From contig NZ_JAOANI010000028.1 in the NCBI RefSeq assembly GCF_025318105.1, positions 605,950 through 669,949 on the forward strand: a DNA stretch of 64,000 nt, in the 5' to 3' direction. Source of the DNA: Venatoribacter pacificus (lineage in GTDB: Bacteria; Pseudomonadota; Gammaproteobacteria; Pseudomonadales; Oceanobacteraceae). Shown piece by piece: positions 9,768 through 18,589 of the stretch. The notes under the pieces are model-generated. The model worked only from the letters and a program-made list of their open reading frames with translations, ran no database searches and was not told the origin of the DNA. The number at the start of each line of letters is the position of its first letter. Position 1 is the stretch's first letter. The position numbers and the translations under genes are program-made.

Positions 9768-10588
9768 GTTACTGCCTTGATGACCTGCTGTATCTGATGC
9801 GCCGTTTGCGTGATCCGCAAACGGGTTGTCCCTGGGATCTGAAACAGGATTTCGCCACTATTCTGCCGCATACGCTGGAAGAAGCTTATGAAGTGGCTGA
9901 TGCGATTGAGCGTCAGGACTGGCCTCATCTGGAAGAAGAGTTGGGGGATTTGTTATTTCAGGTGATCTTTTACGGCCAGATGGGGGACGAGCAACGGCAG
10001 TTTAATCTCAATTCGATCATTCACCGTCTGGTCGAAAAACTGATCCGTCGTCATCCTCATGTTTTCCCACAGGGAACGCTGCACAGCGAACGCGATCCGT
10101 CTGTCAGCCCGGAAGAAGCGGAAATTAATGCCAACTGGGATCGGATTAAGCAGCAGGAAAAAGCGCTCAAACCGGCGGCACAGAATACAACCGACGGGTT
10201 ACTGGCCGATGTGCCGGTCACTTTGCCGGCACTTAACCGGGCCGTCAAACTGCAGAAAAAAGCATCCAGGGTCGGCTTTGATTGGCCGGATGTGCAGGGT
10301 GTGCTGGATAAAATCCGTGAAGAGCTGGCTGAGGTCGAGGCAGAAATTGCCGGAGCCGATCCAGAACGTCTCGAACACGAAGTAGGCGACCTGTTATTTG
10401 CAGTCAGTAATCTGGCGCGGCACTTAAAGGTCGATGCCGAAGTGGCACTGCGCGGTACCAACACCCGTTTTTGCTCACGTTTTGCGGTGGTGGAAGCGCA
10501 GGTTGAGCAGCTCGGCGGCTGGGACAAAGCCAGTGCCGCTGAGATGGAAGCCGCCTGGCAACGTGCCAAACAGAAGGAGAACCACTGA
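9764..10588 (+). CDS. mazG: Nucleoside triphosphate pyrophosphohydrolase MazG
   Basis: MazG hydrolyses non-canonical NTPs to NMP and PPi and in E. coli lowers (p)ppGpp under starvation, which fits its coupling to relA. Two tandem MazG domains are visible. The first has CPWDLKQDF, then EEAYEVADAI and LEEELGDLLFQV, the EExx...ExxD magnesium motif. The second has VGFDWPDVQGVLDKIREELAEVE and LEHEVGDLLFAVSNLARH. At 274 aa it is close to the E. coli protein (263). The start overlaps the relA stop by 4 bases (ATGA), so it is very likely translated with relA. Confidence 0.94.
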   Translation: MSYCLDDLLYLMRRLRDPQTGCPWDLKQDFATILPHTLEEAYEVADAIERQDWPHLEEELGDLLFQVIFYGQMGDEQRQFNLNSIIHRLVEKLIRRHPHVFPQGTLHSERDPSVSPEEAEINANWDRIKQQEKALKPAAQNTTDGLLADVPVTLPALNRAVKLQKKASRVGFDWPDVQGVLDKIREELAEVEAEIAGADPERLEHEVGDLLFAVSNLARHLKVDAEVALRGTNTRFCSRFAVVEAQVEQLGGWDKASAAEMEAAWQRAKQKENH

Positions 10589-10600
10589 CGGCAGTACTGC

Positions 10601-10933
10601 TTAGTGCTTGCCTTTTTGCAGGCTGTTCAGATGTTTACGGGTCAGTTGCAGAAATTGCGGCGTTGGCCCGATATCTTCAAACACCGGATAACCTTCCTCA
10701 TCCTGAGCAACCACTTTATCGCCGGCTACATACGGAAAGCCGCTGGTCAGGTCGGATAATGCAGCACTGACCAAATCACGCAGAATGCGCTCTTTGCTGC
10801 TGCCGGGAAACATTTCGGCCAGAGCCTCCAGCCGTGCGGCGTCTTTGACGTTTAACGGTAACTCATAGTGGGTGGCGCTCAGCGGCTCGCCAAATTCTTT
10901 TTCCCAGTGGCGTAATAATTCAGAAGCTTTCAT
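10601..10933 (-). CDS. Small conserved protein of unknown function
   Basis: A 110-aa soluble protein with no signal peptide or membrane segment. It starts MKASELLRHWEKEFGEPLS and contains DAARLEALAEMFPGSS, a helix-rich region LRDLVSAALSDL, then FPYVAGDKVVAQDEEGYPV and a conserved-looking GPTPQFLQLTRKHL near the C-terminus. Proteins of this shape occur in Pseudomonas, often labelled 'type 1 pili tip component', a name the sequence does not justify. It sits on the opposite strand to mazG, ends 13 bases from mazG's stop, and has AGGACATCCG just ahead of the ATG. Function unknown. Confidence 0.75.
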   Translation of the reverse strand: MKASELLRHWEKEFGEPLSATHYELPLNVKDAARLEALAEMFPGSSKERILRDLVSAALSDLTSGFPYVAGDKVVAQDEEGYPVFEDIGPTPQFLQLTRKHLNSLQKGKH

Positions 10934-11106
10934 CGGATGTCCTTTTTCTCTGGCTGTTTAATCAGAATAGAATGAAAAAAACACTCCGGCCTGCCATTAA
11001 ACAAAGTGTTACCAAAATCCTGTTAAAGCCGCGTTGAGTAACTCTGTTCTCTTGCTATCTGTCTGTTTTTCCGCACACTGAATAAAACGATCTGACAGGA
11101 GTGGTT

Positions 11107-13761
11107 ATGAGCGCGACGGATGCTTTTGAATTGGATGCTTTGTTACGCGACAAAGTGAAACTGTTAGGCAACCTGCTGGGTAAAACCATCGAAAATCAGT
11201 ACGGCAGCAGCATGCTTAAGCGTATTGAAGATATTCGTAAGCAGGCCAAAAAAGCCCGTAATGGTGATGATGCTGAACGCGACCGGTTACTGGCACTTTT
11301 GAAAACCATGCCGGATGATGCGCTGGTGCCGGTGGTGCGTGGTTTTAATCAGTTCCTTAATCTGGCCAATATTGCCGAGCAGCAGCACGGTGCCAGCTGG
11401 CGGCGCAGCGATTTTCTGCACGACGATGTCGAGCAAATGTTCAGCAGCCTGCTCGACCGCTTACAACAGAAAGGCATCGCCGGGCTGGATCTCAGCCAGA
11501 AAGTGGCCGATGTTAATATTGAGCTGGTGCTCACCGCTCATCCGACCGAAATTACCCGCCGTACCCTGATTCAGAAATACGATCTGATTGCCCGTTTGTT
11601 ACAGCAGCGCGATGACCTGCGTGATGGTCATCCGCAATTACTGGAAATAGAGCAACAGCTGGCCTCGGTGGTGGAAGAAATCTGGCACAGCGATGAAATC
11701 CGCCAGGTACGGCCGACGGCGGTGGATGAAGCCAAGTGGGGCTTTGCGGTGATTGAAAATTCGCTCTGGTATGCGGTGCCACAATTATTACGCAACCTTG
11801 ATGATGAACTGCGCCAGCGTGGCAGCAGCGCATTACCACTGACGGCGGCTCCGGTACGGTTTTCTTCGTGGATGGGCGGTGACCGTGACGGCAATCCGAA
11901 TGTCACTTCTGCCGTTACCCGTGAGGTTTTATTTCTGGCACGCTGGATGGCGGCGGATTTATTCCTGCGTGATATCGAACAACTGGGCATGCAATTGTCG
12001 ATGACCGCTGCTTCGGCAGAATTACGCCGCGCTTATCCGGAAAATCAGCACGAACCTTACCGTGCCTGTATGCATCAACTGCGTCATCGTCTCGAGCAGA
12101 CCAAACTCTGGGCCGCAGCCAAAGCCCGTGGCGCAGACACTGAGTGTGAGCCATTACAGGAAGACGATGAATTACTGCAGCCATTAATGCTCTGTTATCA
12201 CAGCCTGATTGAGCAGGGACTGGATACGGTCGCTAATGGTTTTCTGTTGGATACCCTGCGCCGGGTCGCCTGTTTTGGTTTGGCGTTGGTGAAACTCGAT
12301 GTGCGCCAGGAATCGACCCGTCATGCCGATGTGCTGCAGGAAATCTGCGCCTTTTATAACTGGGGTGATTACAAAGCCTGGGATGAAGAAAAGAAACAAC
12401 AGTTCCTGCTGAATGAACTCGCATCCCGCCGCCCGTTAATTCCAACGCGCTGGGCACCCAGTGCCGAGGCGCAGGAAGTGCTCGATACTATGAGTGTGCT
12501 GGCGACCCGCGCCGGTGATGGTGTGTCCTGTTACATTATTTCCATGGCCAGTGAGCCGTCGGATATTCTGGCGGTAGCCTTGTTATTACAGGCCAGTGGT
12601 GTGCGTGACCACATGCCGGTGGTGCCGTTATTTGAAACCCTCAGCGATCTTGAACAATCGGCACCGCGCATGGAAAAACTCTGGTCGGTGGATTGGTATC
12701 GGCAGTACTGCAAAGGCCATCAGCAAGTCATGATTGGCTATTCCGATTCGTCTAAGGATGCCGGCCAACTGGCTGCTGTCTGGGCGCAATACCGGGCGCA
12801 GGAAGCACTGTCAAAAACGGCACAGGATAAAGGCATTAAGCTGCGTTTATTTCATGGTCGTGGCGGCAGTGTTGGCCGCGGTGGCGGTCCTGCTCACCGG
12901 GCGATTTTATCGCAGCCGCCGGGGTCGGTATTAGGTGGCCTGCGGGTCACGGAACAGGGGGAAATGATCCGCTTTAAATTCGGCATGCCGGAGGTGGCGG
13001 TACGTAACCTCAAGGTTTACGTTTCTGCGGTATTGGAAGCGAATCTGTTACCGCCGGAAGCGGCACAACCGCAATGGCGTGAGCGTATGGAGCAACTGGC
13101 CAGCGCTGGCGTTAAATCTTACCGCGCCATGGTGCGCGATACGCCGGACTTTGTGCGTTATTTCCGCGCCGCAACGCCGGAACAGGAATTGGGTAAATTG
13201 TCATTAGGCAGTCGCCCGGCGCGCCGTAAAAGCGGTGGCGGCATTGAAACCCTGCGTGCGATCCCATGGATTTTTGCCTGGACGCAAATGCGCTTAATGC
13301 TGCCAGCCTGGCTAGGTTCGGATGAAGCTCTGGCACAGCCGGTTAATAATGGCGAGTTGCCGCAATTGCAATCGATGTATGCACAGTGGCCGTTTTTCCG
13401 CACCTATATTGATATGCTGGAAATGGTGATCTCGAAAGCCGATCCGGCCATTGCCCAGTATTATGAGGGGCGTCTGGTTGAGGCTGAACTGCAGCCGTTG
13501 GGCAGCCAGCTGCGTATCCGTTTACAAAAAATCCGCGATCTGGTTCTGGCGATTAAAGACCAGCAGAGTTTGTTACAGGATAATCTGGCCTTACAGCACT
13601 CCATGAGCGTACGTAATCCCTATACCGATCCGTTGCACTACCTGCAGGCCGAATTGCTTTATCGCGAACGGCAGGATCAGGATGTAGTCAGTAAAGAAGT
13701 AGAGCGGGCGTTAAAAGTGACGATGGCCGGTATTGCGGCCGGTATGCGCAATACGGGTTGA
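11107..13761 (+). CDS. ppc: Phosphoenolpyruvate carboxylase
   Basis: PEPC fixes bicarbonate onto phosphoenolpyruvate to give oxaloacetate, refilling the TCA cycle. Family active-site signatures are visible: VLTAHPTEITRRT with the catalytic His, SWMGGDRDGNPNVT, the second motif QVMIGYSDSSKDAG, FHGRGGSVGRGGGP, and the C-terminal RNTG end used by feedback inhibitors. From the ATG at 11107 it is 884 aa (E. coli 883). An AGGAG at 11097-11101 with 5-base spacing supports this start over the GTG at 11101. It stands alone, with its own upstream region and a terminator at 13818. Confidence 0.96.
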   Translation: MSATDAFELDALLRDKVKLLGNLLGKTIENQYGSSMLKRIEDIRKQAKKARNGDDAERDRLLALLKTMPDDALVPVVRGFNQFLNLANIAEQQHGASWRRSDFLHDDVEQMFSSLLDRLQQKGIAGLDLSQKVADVNIELVLTAHPTEITRRTLIQKYDLIARLLQQRDDLRDGHPQLLEIEQQLASVVEEIWHSDEIRQVRPTAVDEAKWGFAVIENSLWYAVPQLLRNLDDELRQRGSSALPLTAAPVRFSSWMGGDRDGNPNVTSAVTREVLFLARWMAADLFLRDIEQLGMQLSMTAASAELRRAYPENQHEPYRACMHQLRHRLEQTKLWAAAKARGADTECEPLQEDDELLQPLMLCYHSLIEQGLDTVANGFLLDTLRRVACFGLALVKLDVRQESTRHADVLQEICAFYNWGDYKAWDEEKKQQFLLNELASRRPLIPTRWAPSAEAQEVLDTMSVLATRAGDGVSCYIISMASEPSDILAVALLLQASGVRDHMPVVPLFETLSDLEQSAPRMEKLWSVDWYRQYCKGHQQVMIGYSDSSKDAGQLAAVWAQYRAQEALSKTAQDKGIKLRLFHGRGGSVGRGGGPAHRAILSQPPGSVLGGLRVTEQGEMIRFKFGMPEVAVRNLKVYVSAVLEANLLPPEAAQPQWRERMEQLASAGVKSYRAMVRDTPDFVRYFRAATPEQELGKLSLGSRPARRKSGGGIETLRAIPWIFAWTQMRLMLPAWLGSDEALAQPVNNGELPQLQSMYAQWPFFRTYIDMLEMVISKADPAIAQYYEGRLVEAELQPLGSQLRIRLQKIRDLVLAIKDQQSLLQDNLALQHSMSVRNPYTDPLHYLQAELLYRERQDQDVVSKEVERALKVTMAGIAAGMRNTG

Positions 13762-13817
13762 TCCTTTCATTAGTATGGTTATGACATTCGTTCAGTTGCC
13801 ATACGGTCTATACCAAA

Positions 13818-13844
13818 GTCGGGCGTTCAGCGCCCGGCTTTTTC
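13818..13844 (+). terminator. Rho-independent terminator after ppc
   Basis: A CGGGCG / CGCCCG stem with a 5-base loop followed by GGCTTTTT lies 57 bases after the ppc stop. Confidence 0.75.
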
Positions 13845-13970
13845 ATCACAATGACTTGAGCAAGAGCCCGGCTCGGAGTAAGGTTAGGCCTATTTTTTCC
13901 GTGACTGGTTGAAAAATAACCATTTTTTTGACTTGCCGGACAGTTTCTATTAACCACAAGGGGTATGCGC

Positions 13971-14627
13971 ATGCGCGTAATTCTGTTGGGTGCGCCCGGT
14001 GCAGGTAAAGGCACACAGGCACAATTCATTTGCGAAAAGTTTGCTATTCCGCAAATTTCTACCGGCGATATGCTGCGTGCAGCGGTTAAAGCGGGCAGTG
14101 AATTAGGCCTGAAAGTAAAAGAAATCATGGAAACCGGTGGTCTGGTTTCTGATGAAATCATTATCGGATTGGTAAAAGAACGTATTCAGCAGGACGACTG
14201 TGTTAATGGTTTCCTGTTTGACGGTTTCCCACGCACCATTCCACAGGCTGAAGCCATGCTGGAAGCGGGCGTTGATATCGACCACGTGGTTGAAATTGAT
14301 GTCGCGGATGAAGAAATTGTTAAGCGCCTGAGTGGTCGTCGTGTTCACCCGGGCTCAGGCCGCGTTTATCACGTTATTTACAACCCACCGAAAGTGGAAG
14401 GTAAAGACGATGACAGCGGTGAAGATCTGGTTCAGCGTGATGATGACCAGGAAGAAACTGTACGCAAACGTCTGTCTATTTATCATGATCAGACTGCGCC
14501 GCTGGTCAGCTTCTACAAAAAGCTGGAAGCTGACAAAGGTGCTAACGCACCTAGGTACAGCCACATCCAGGGTGTTGGTTCGCTGCAGGAAATTACTGCT
14601 CAGGTGCTCGACGCTCTGCAAGGTTGA
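13971..14627 (+). CDS. adk: Adenylate kinase
   Basis: Adk interconverts ATP + AMP and 2 ADP. The P-loop is LLGAPGAGKGTQAQF, the AMP-binding segment ISTGDMLRAAVK follows, DGFPRTIPQAEAM is the family signature, and the LID region is long (GRRVHPGSGRVYHVIYNPPKVEGKDD), without the four-cysteine zinc site of Gram-positive enzymes. Two in-frame ATGs sit 6 bases apart; the second (13971) has AAGGGG at proper spacing and gives the standard MRVILLGAPG start (218 aa). It is monocistronic with a terminator immediately downstream. Confidence 0.95.
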   Translation: MRVILLGAPGAGKGTQAQFICEKFAIPQISTGDMLRAAVKAGSELGLKVKEIMETGGLVSDEIIIGLVKERIQQDDCVNGFLFDGFPRTIPQAEAMLEAGVDIDHVVEIDVADEEIVKRLSGRRVHPGSGRVYHVIYNPPKVEGKDDDSGEDLVQRDDDQEETVRKRLSIYHDQTAPLVSFYKKLEADKGANAPRYSHIQGVGSLQEITAQVLDALQG

Positions 14628-14644
14628 GCATAACCTGAACCGTT

Positions 14645-14671
14645 TAAAAAAGGGCTTCGGCCCTTTTTTTA
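14645..14671 (+). terminator. Rho-independent terminator after adk
   Basis: An AAAAAAGGG / CCCTTTTTT stem around CTTCGG, starting 18 bases after the adk stop. Confidence 0.9.
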
Positions 14672-15249
14672 TGCCTGCTCTGTCTGCGTTGCAGGGCTTT
14701 GTTATTTATCTGATCTGGCTTCTGCCCCTCTGGTTCAGGTTTTGTTTCTGGCGTCTGGGTTTTGGACAGTCGTTTTTGGAATGTCGGTCGGGCATTGCAG
14801 ACTTCATCTGATATCAGCTATGAAGATACCTTGCTGTTGTCAGACCGCCTATTTCTCAGCCTGTGTTGATAGTGCTGTTAAGTCTGTTTTTAAGATTGTT
14901 GTTCTGCCAGGCCATTGCCAACCATTTCAGACATTTCAACCTTTGCCGGATTGGCAGATGATCCCGTTTTTCCTTTTGCTGAAACATTACGGCAGGCATG
15001 ACATTGCCTGGCTCATCTTTTTGGCTATGTGCGGTTATTGTCGATGATGGCTGCGGAAATTTTATGGCGTCGTTGCGTTTTTTAATAGAATCAATCACTT
15101 AATGCCAGCGATATGCACCATTACGGTTCATGGATATTATCTGAAAACGGAATGTAGGGTCGTTTTGATGTGTTTTCGAATGATCAGACGGTTTAAAAAA
15201 GAATAGCCATTACCTTTTTTGAAGCGGGGATCCGTAAAACTACCAAGGG

Positions 15250-15506
15250 CACCTCTGAATAATTCTGCACAGCTTCGCGTGAGTGCTGCAGAGTGTGTGT
15301 GACAAAGTGTGGTTGGAGCAGATGGCGAGTTCTTTATTAAATCGACAACGCCGTCAAAACGCTTTGCAGCCACAACCCTTCGGGGCTTGCTGAAAAAAAC
15401 AGCTCGGTGTTGCCACGTTTCAGCGTAACCCGTTATGCCTTCAATGTGCCGGTTTGATATGAACGTTTTCCGTAAGCCTCAGCAGGCACGGAATTATTCA
15501 TAGGTG
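15250..15506. mobile_element. Putative MITE-like element with terminal inverted repeats
   Basis: The left end 15250-15270 (CACCTCTGAATAATTCTGCAC) is matched by the reverse complement of 15486-15506 at 17 of 21 positions, bounding 257 bp. No transposase is encoded; a 78-codon minus-strand frame inside has no family features. The terminal core TGAATAATTCTGC recurs at 58821. A clear target duplication is not obvious. The size and inverted ends fit a non-autonomous element or the remnant of an insertion sequence. Confidence 0.6.
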
Positions 15507-15728
15507 TTCAGGATGTATTCATAGGGGAGCAGGGATTAATGAACCCACTTTCAGTTTAATGACGGCTTTTGTTATTTCGCGCATTTAATCGAAAGGGGTT
15601 AAATGTTTGGCTGAAAGTATCATTTGGATACAAATAGCCAAGACCTTTACTGGTATATGGCGGTTATAAAAGCAAAACATTGAGTTAAATAGGCAAAAAC
15701 AGGTCATAAATAGCATTATTGATTCATT

Positions 15729-15772
15729 ATCTTTTGGTTTTCGATAATAAAGATACTATTATTGCCCCGTTA
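15729..15772 (+). promoter_or_regulatory. AT-rich promoter region of histone-like gene
   Basis: AT-rich sequence with GATACTATTATT (around 15750) that could supply a -10 element, about 80-110 bases upstream of the ATG, after a 240-base AT-rich run. Exact boxes are uncertain. Confidence 0.35.
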
Positions 15773-15841
15773 GCTTATGCACTTATATATTTTGTGCTAG
15801 CGTTACCCTACCTGATCAGGAAATATTAGAGGAATTCACCT

Positions 15842-16717
15842 ATGGCCAGACCTAAAAAAGCTCCAGCTAAGCGCGGTCGCAAGCCTGCAGCTGCTAAAGC
15901 AGTTGCAGCAAAAACCGCAGCGGCAGTACCAGCGGTTGTTGCTTCTGCAGTAAAAGCATCTGATAAAGCCCATGCAGCGGTTGCCGCTCAGCAAGCTAAA
16001 GTCGATGCTGCTGCAACTAAAGCAACGGCTGCAAAAGAAAAAGCAACCGCTAAACCAACGCCTGCTGCCAAGCGTGCCGTTGCTGCAGCTAACGCTAAAG
16101 TAAAAGCAGAAAATACTAAGCTGCAGGCTCTTAAAGCGGAAGCCCGTACGGCTACCGTTGCTGTTAAAGCCGCACAAATCGAAGCCAAAGCAGAAGAAGT
16201 AACCGCGAAAGCGATTGCAGCTGTTGAATCTTTTGAAGCGTCACTGGTTGCTAAAGCAGAAGCTGATCTGGCGAAAGCGATGGCGACGTTTGAAGCTAAA
16301 TGGCGTCAGATGCGTGGTAAGCAGGACAGTGCAAAAGTAAAAGCACATGCAGCCAAAGAACATGGCAAAGCCTCTGCAGCGGCTAAAAAACTGAAAGCCA
16401 AAGCAACCGCGACTGCAAAAGCGGCGACTGCTGCTGCTCCTAAAAAGCGTGGCCGTCCGGCTAAAGCAAGTACTGCGACCGCTGCTGCAACTGCCGCACC
16501 TAAGCGTCGTGGTCGTCCAGCGAAAGCTAAACCAGCCGCTGCCAGCGCTGCAGCTGCGCCTAAAAAGCGCGGCCGCCCAGCTAAAGCCAGCACTGCGACC
16601 GCTGCGGCAACTGCTGCACCTAAGCGTCGTGGCCGTCCGGCTAAGGCCAAACCAGCAGCCGCTGCTGCCGGTACTGCGCCTAAGCGTCGCGGTCGTCCGC
16701 CAAAAGCAGCAAGCTGA
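15842..16717 (+). CDS. Histone H1-like, AT-hook repeat DNA-binding protein
   Basis: A 291-aa, extremely Lys/Ala-rich protein. The N-terminus has one RGRKP hook (MARPKKAPAKRGRKPAA), the middle (~45-180) is Ala/Lys/Glu helical and probably coiled-coil, with ESFEASLVAKAEADL and MATFEAKWRQMRGK, and the C-terminus (~200-291) carries five RGRP AT-hooks (KKRGRPAKA, KRRGRPAKAK, ending KRRGRPPKAAS). The hooks sit in a 40-residue tandem repeat, visible as a 120-bp DNA repeat from about 16438. It resembles AlgP-type histone-like proteins of Pseudomonas in character, not clearly in alignment. Minor-groove binding and nucleoid compaction are inferred. It has GAGGAATTC ahead of the ATG, its own promoter and a terminator. 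Confidence 0.85.
   Translation: MARPKKAPAKRGRKPAAAKAVAAKTAAAVPAVVASAVKASDKAHAAVAAQQAKVDAAATKATAAKEKATAKPTPAAKRAVAAANAKVKAENTKLQALKAEARTATVAVKAAQIEAKAEEVTAKAIAAVESFEASLVAKAEADLAKAMATFEAKWRQMRGKQDSAKVKAHAAKEHGKASAAAKKLKAKATATAKAATAAAPKKRGRPAKASTATAAATAAPKRRGRPAKAKPAAASAAAAPKKRGRPAKASTATAAATAAPKRRGRPAKAKPAAAAAGTAPKRRGRPPKAAS
16438..16717 (+). repeat. 120-bp in-frame tandem repeat encoding AT-hooks
   Basis: Two near-identical 120-bp units (about 16438-16557 and 16558-16677), each coding for two RGRP hooks, plus a partial third. Such repeats can change copy number by slippage. Confidence 0.8.
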
Positions 16718-16727
16718 TTGCTGTTTT

Positions 16728-16755
16728 AAAAACCCGGCTCTGCCGGGTTTTTTTT
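16728..16755 (+). terminator. Rho-independent terminator after histone-like gene
   Basis: AACCCGGC / GCCGGGTT stem with a TCT loop and an eight-base T run, 11 bases after the stop codon. Confidence 0.9.
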
Positions 16756-16931
16756 CGCCGGTCACTTTTGTTCTGCGCTAACGTCCTGTTGTGTAATGAT
16801 CTGGCCGCAATAAAACAGATACTCTGCCTTGCTGTTCTTTTCCCCGTCTTAATTATCAGCGTCGCTGGCTGCTGGATGGCACTACCATGCCCTGTGGTAT
16901 ACTGCCGCGCTTGTTTGCAGCGGAACTTCCT

Positions 16932-17624
16932 ATGTCTTGTTTACTGATTGTTGATGCATCGTCATCCCTTTGTTCGGTTGCACTGAGCCAGGGGGATGTC
17001 TCATGGTCGCAGTGTGAAGATCAGCCGCGGCGTCATGCTCAGCGTTTATTGCCGATGGTGGATGAAGTATTGTCTGCGGCCGGTATTAAAAAAGCCCAGT
17101 TACAGGGCATCGCTTATGGACGTGGACCCGGTTCGTTTACCGGTATTCGTATTGCCGCATCGGTATTACAGGGAATCGCGTTTGCGCTGGATCTGCCTGT
17201 CTGTGGTATTTCGTCTTTGCAGAGTGTGGCGCTGAAAGCATTGCAGAATACACAGGCCGATAATGTGATGGCCATTATGGATGCGCATATGGGCGAGGTG
17301 TTCTGGGGCCATTTCCAGCGTGATGGTGAACTTTGTCATCTTGTTGGCGCCGAACACGTCGGCAGTCCGGAGCAATGCTTGCAGGCTCTGGCAAATTTTG
17401 ACGGCATCGCCGCCGGTGACGGCCTGACATTACCGGCATTCAGTGCTTGTGCGCAGGATTGGGCGACCGTTCAACCACAGGCGGATATTATGTTGTTGCT
17501 GGCACAGGCGGCCTGGCAGCGTGGTGAATTTGGCAGTGCCGAGCATCACCAGCCGGTTTATTTACGTGATTCTGTTGCCTGGAAAAAACTGGATGAGCAG
17601 CCGAGCTTGTTGCGCCGCGATTAG
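16932..17624 (+). CDS. tsaB: tRNA t6A synthesis protein TsaB
   Basis: TsaB (230 aa) is the non-catalytic partner of TsaD in making N6-threonylcarbamoyladenosine at A37 of ANN-decoding tRNAs. It has the ASKHA fold signatures: LLIVDASSSLCSVAL at the N-terminus and the family-diagnostic GRGPGSFTGIRIAAS at about residue 65. The ATG at 16932 is chosen because MSCLLIVDASS aligns with the family start; the longer open frame upstream adds non-homologous residues. A weak GGAA lies ahead of the start. It is followed by uppP and rsmJ in the same direction. Confidence 0.93.
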   Translation: MSCLLIVDASSSLCSVALSQGDVSWSQCEDQPRRHAQRLLPMVDEVLSAAGIKKAQLQGIAYGRGPGSFTGIRIAASVLQGIAFALDLPVCGISSLQSVALKALQNTQADNVMAIMDAHMGEVFWGHFQRDGELCHLVGAEHVGSPEQCLQALANFDGIAAGDGLTLPAFSACAQDWATVQPQADIMLLLAQAAWQRGEFGSAEHHQPVYLRDSVAWKKLDEQPSLLRRD

Positions 17625-17777
17625 CACATACGGTCAATTCGGTGTGCTCCTGAAGGGCTGGTATACCGGAATAGGCTGCACGTCCCACACTCAGCGACTG
17701 TCTGAGCAACTTTTTAGCCAAAACAAGCCTGTTTAATTCGTGTTAACTGGCCCGGGCATTTTTTAAGGAAGAATTTT

Positions 17778-18575
17778 GTGGATCTGATTGAAATCATTGT
17801 ATTGGCCGTACTTCAGGGTCTGACTGAATTTTTGCCCATTTCCAGTTCCGCTCATCTTATTCTGCCATCACAGGTTTTCGGTTGGCAGGATCAGGGGTTA
17901 GCATTTGATGTGGCTGTTCATGTTGGCACTCTGGCGGCCGTTATGTTCTATTTCCGTCACGATATGCAGCGTCTTATCAGCGCCTGGTTTAAAAGTGGCT
18001 GGAGCAGCAAACCCAGTGCGGATGCAAAGCTTGCCTGGTACGTGGGTCTGGCAACCATTCCTGCCGGCCTGGCCGGGGTATTATTGGGCAACTGGATTGA
18101 AGCCAATCTGCGCTCCGTTGAAGTCATTGCCTGGGCAACCATCGGCTTTGGTATTTTATTAGGCGTCGCGGATCAGCGGCGCGGTAACGGCATTAGTCTG
18201 GCCAGGATGACGCTGATGATGGCATTGGTGATTGGCCTGGCGCAGGCGCTGGCATTAATTCCCGGTACTTCACGTTCAGGTATCACCATGACGGCAGCAC
18301 TGTTACTGGGCCTGCATCGTGTTGATGCTGCGCGCTTTTCTTTTTTGCTGTCTATTCCGTTAATTCTGGCTGCCGGTGGTTTAAAGACCATTGAACTCAG
18401 TCAGTCTTTATTGCCGGTAGATTGGACTTCGCTGGCATTAGGAGCGGCACTGTCTGCCATCAGCGCCTGGGTGTGCATCTATTACTTCCTGGCCTTTATT
18501 AATCGCATTGGCATGCTGCCCTTCGTTCTGTACCGCCTGGCTTTGGGCGGCGTATTACTGCTGTTCTTTGTCTGA
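17778..18575 (+). CDS. uppP: Undecaprenyl-diphosphatase UppP (BacA)
   Basis: Integral membrane phosphatase that recycles undecaprenyl diphosphate to the monophosphate carrier used for peptidoglycan and other glycans; overexpression gives bacitracin resistance. Family motifs are GLTEFLPISSSAHLIL near the N-terminus and IPGTSRSGITMTAAL around residue 165, which together form the active site. About eight membrane segments are visible in 265 aa. The start is GTG at 17778, with AAGGAAG upstream. rsmJ begins 14 bases after the stop, so the two are probably co-transcribed. Confidence 0.95.
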   Translation: MDLIEIIVLAVLQGLTEFLPISSSAHLILPSQVFGWQDQGLAFDVAVHVGTLAAVMFYFRHDMQRLISAWFKSGWSSKPSADAKLAWYVGLATIPAGLAGVLLGNWIEANLRSVEVIAWATIGFGILLGVADQRRGNGISLARMTLMMALVIGLAQALALIPGTSRSGITMTAALLLGLHRVDAARFSFLLSIPLILAAGGLKTIELSQSLLPVDWTSLALGAALSAISAWVCIYYFLAFINRIGMLPFVLYRLALGGVLLLFFV

Positions 18576-18589
18576 TGCATGGATAAGTC

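Larger units (their letters stand above)
14672..15841 (+). other. Gene-free 1.2-kb stretch between adk and the histone-like gene
   Basis: No open frame here has a ribosome site or recognisable protein features. It contains the inverted-repeat element at 15250-15506, and an AT-rich 240 bases (15600-15840) that form the promoter region of the next gene. A TATTCATAGG motif occurs twice just past the element (around 15495 and 15516). Confidence 0.6.

Noticed and set aside
10601..10933. 'Type 1 pili tip component' label
   Set aside because: No signal peptide, donor strand or cysteine pattern of a pilus tip protein is visible.
14742..15098. Two 80-100 codon frames in the adk-downstream gap
   Set aside because: No Shine-Dalgarno sequence and no recognisable protein pattern on either strand.
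15137..15373. 78-codon minus-strand frame within the inverted-repeat element
   Set aside because: No transposase motif; it overlaps the element's end and is best explained as chance.
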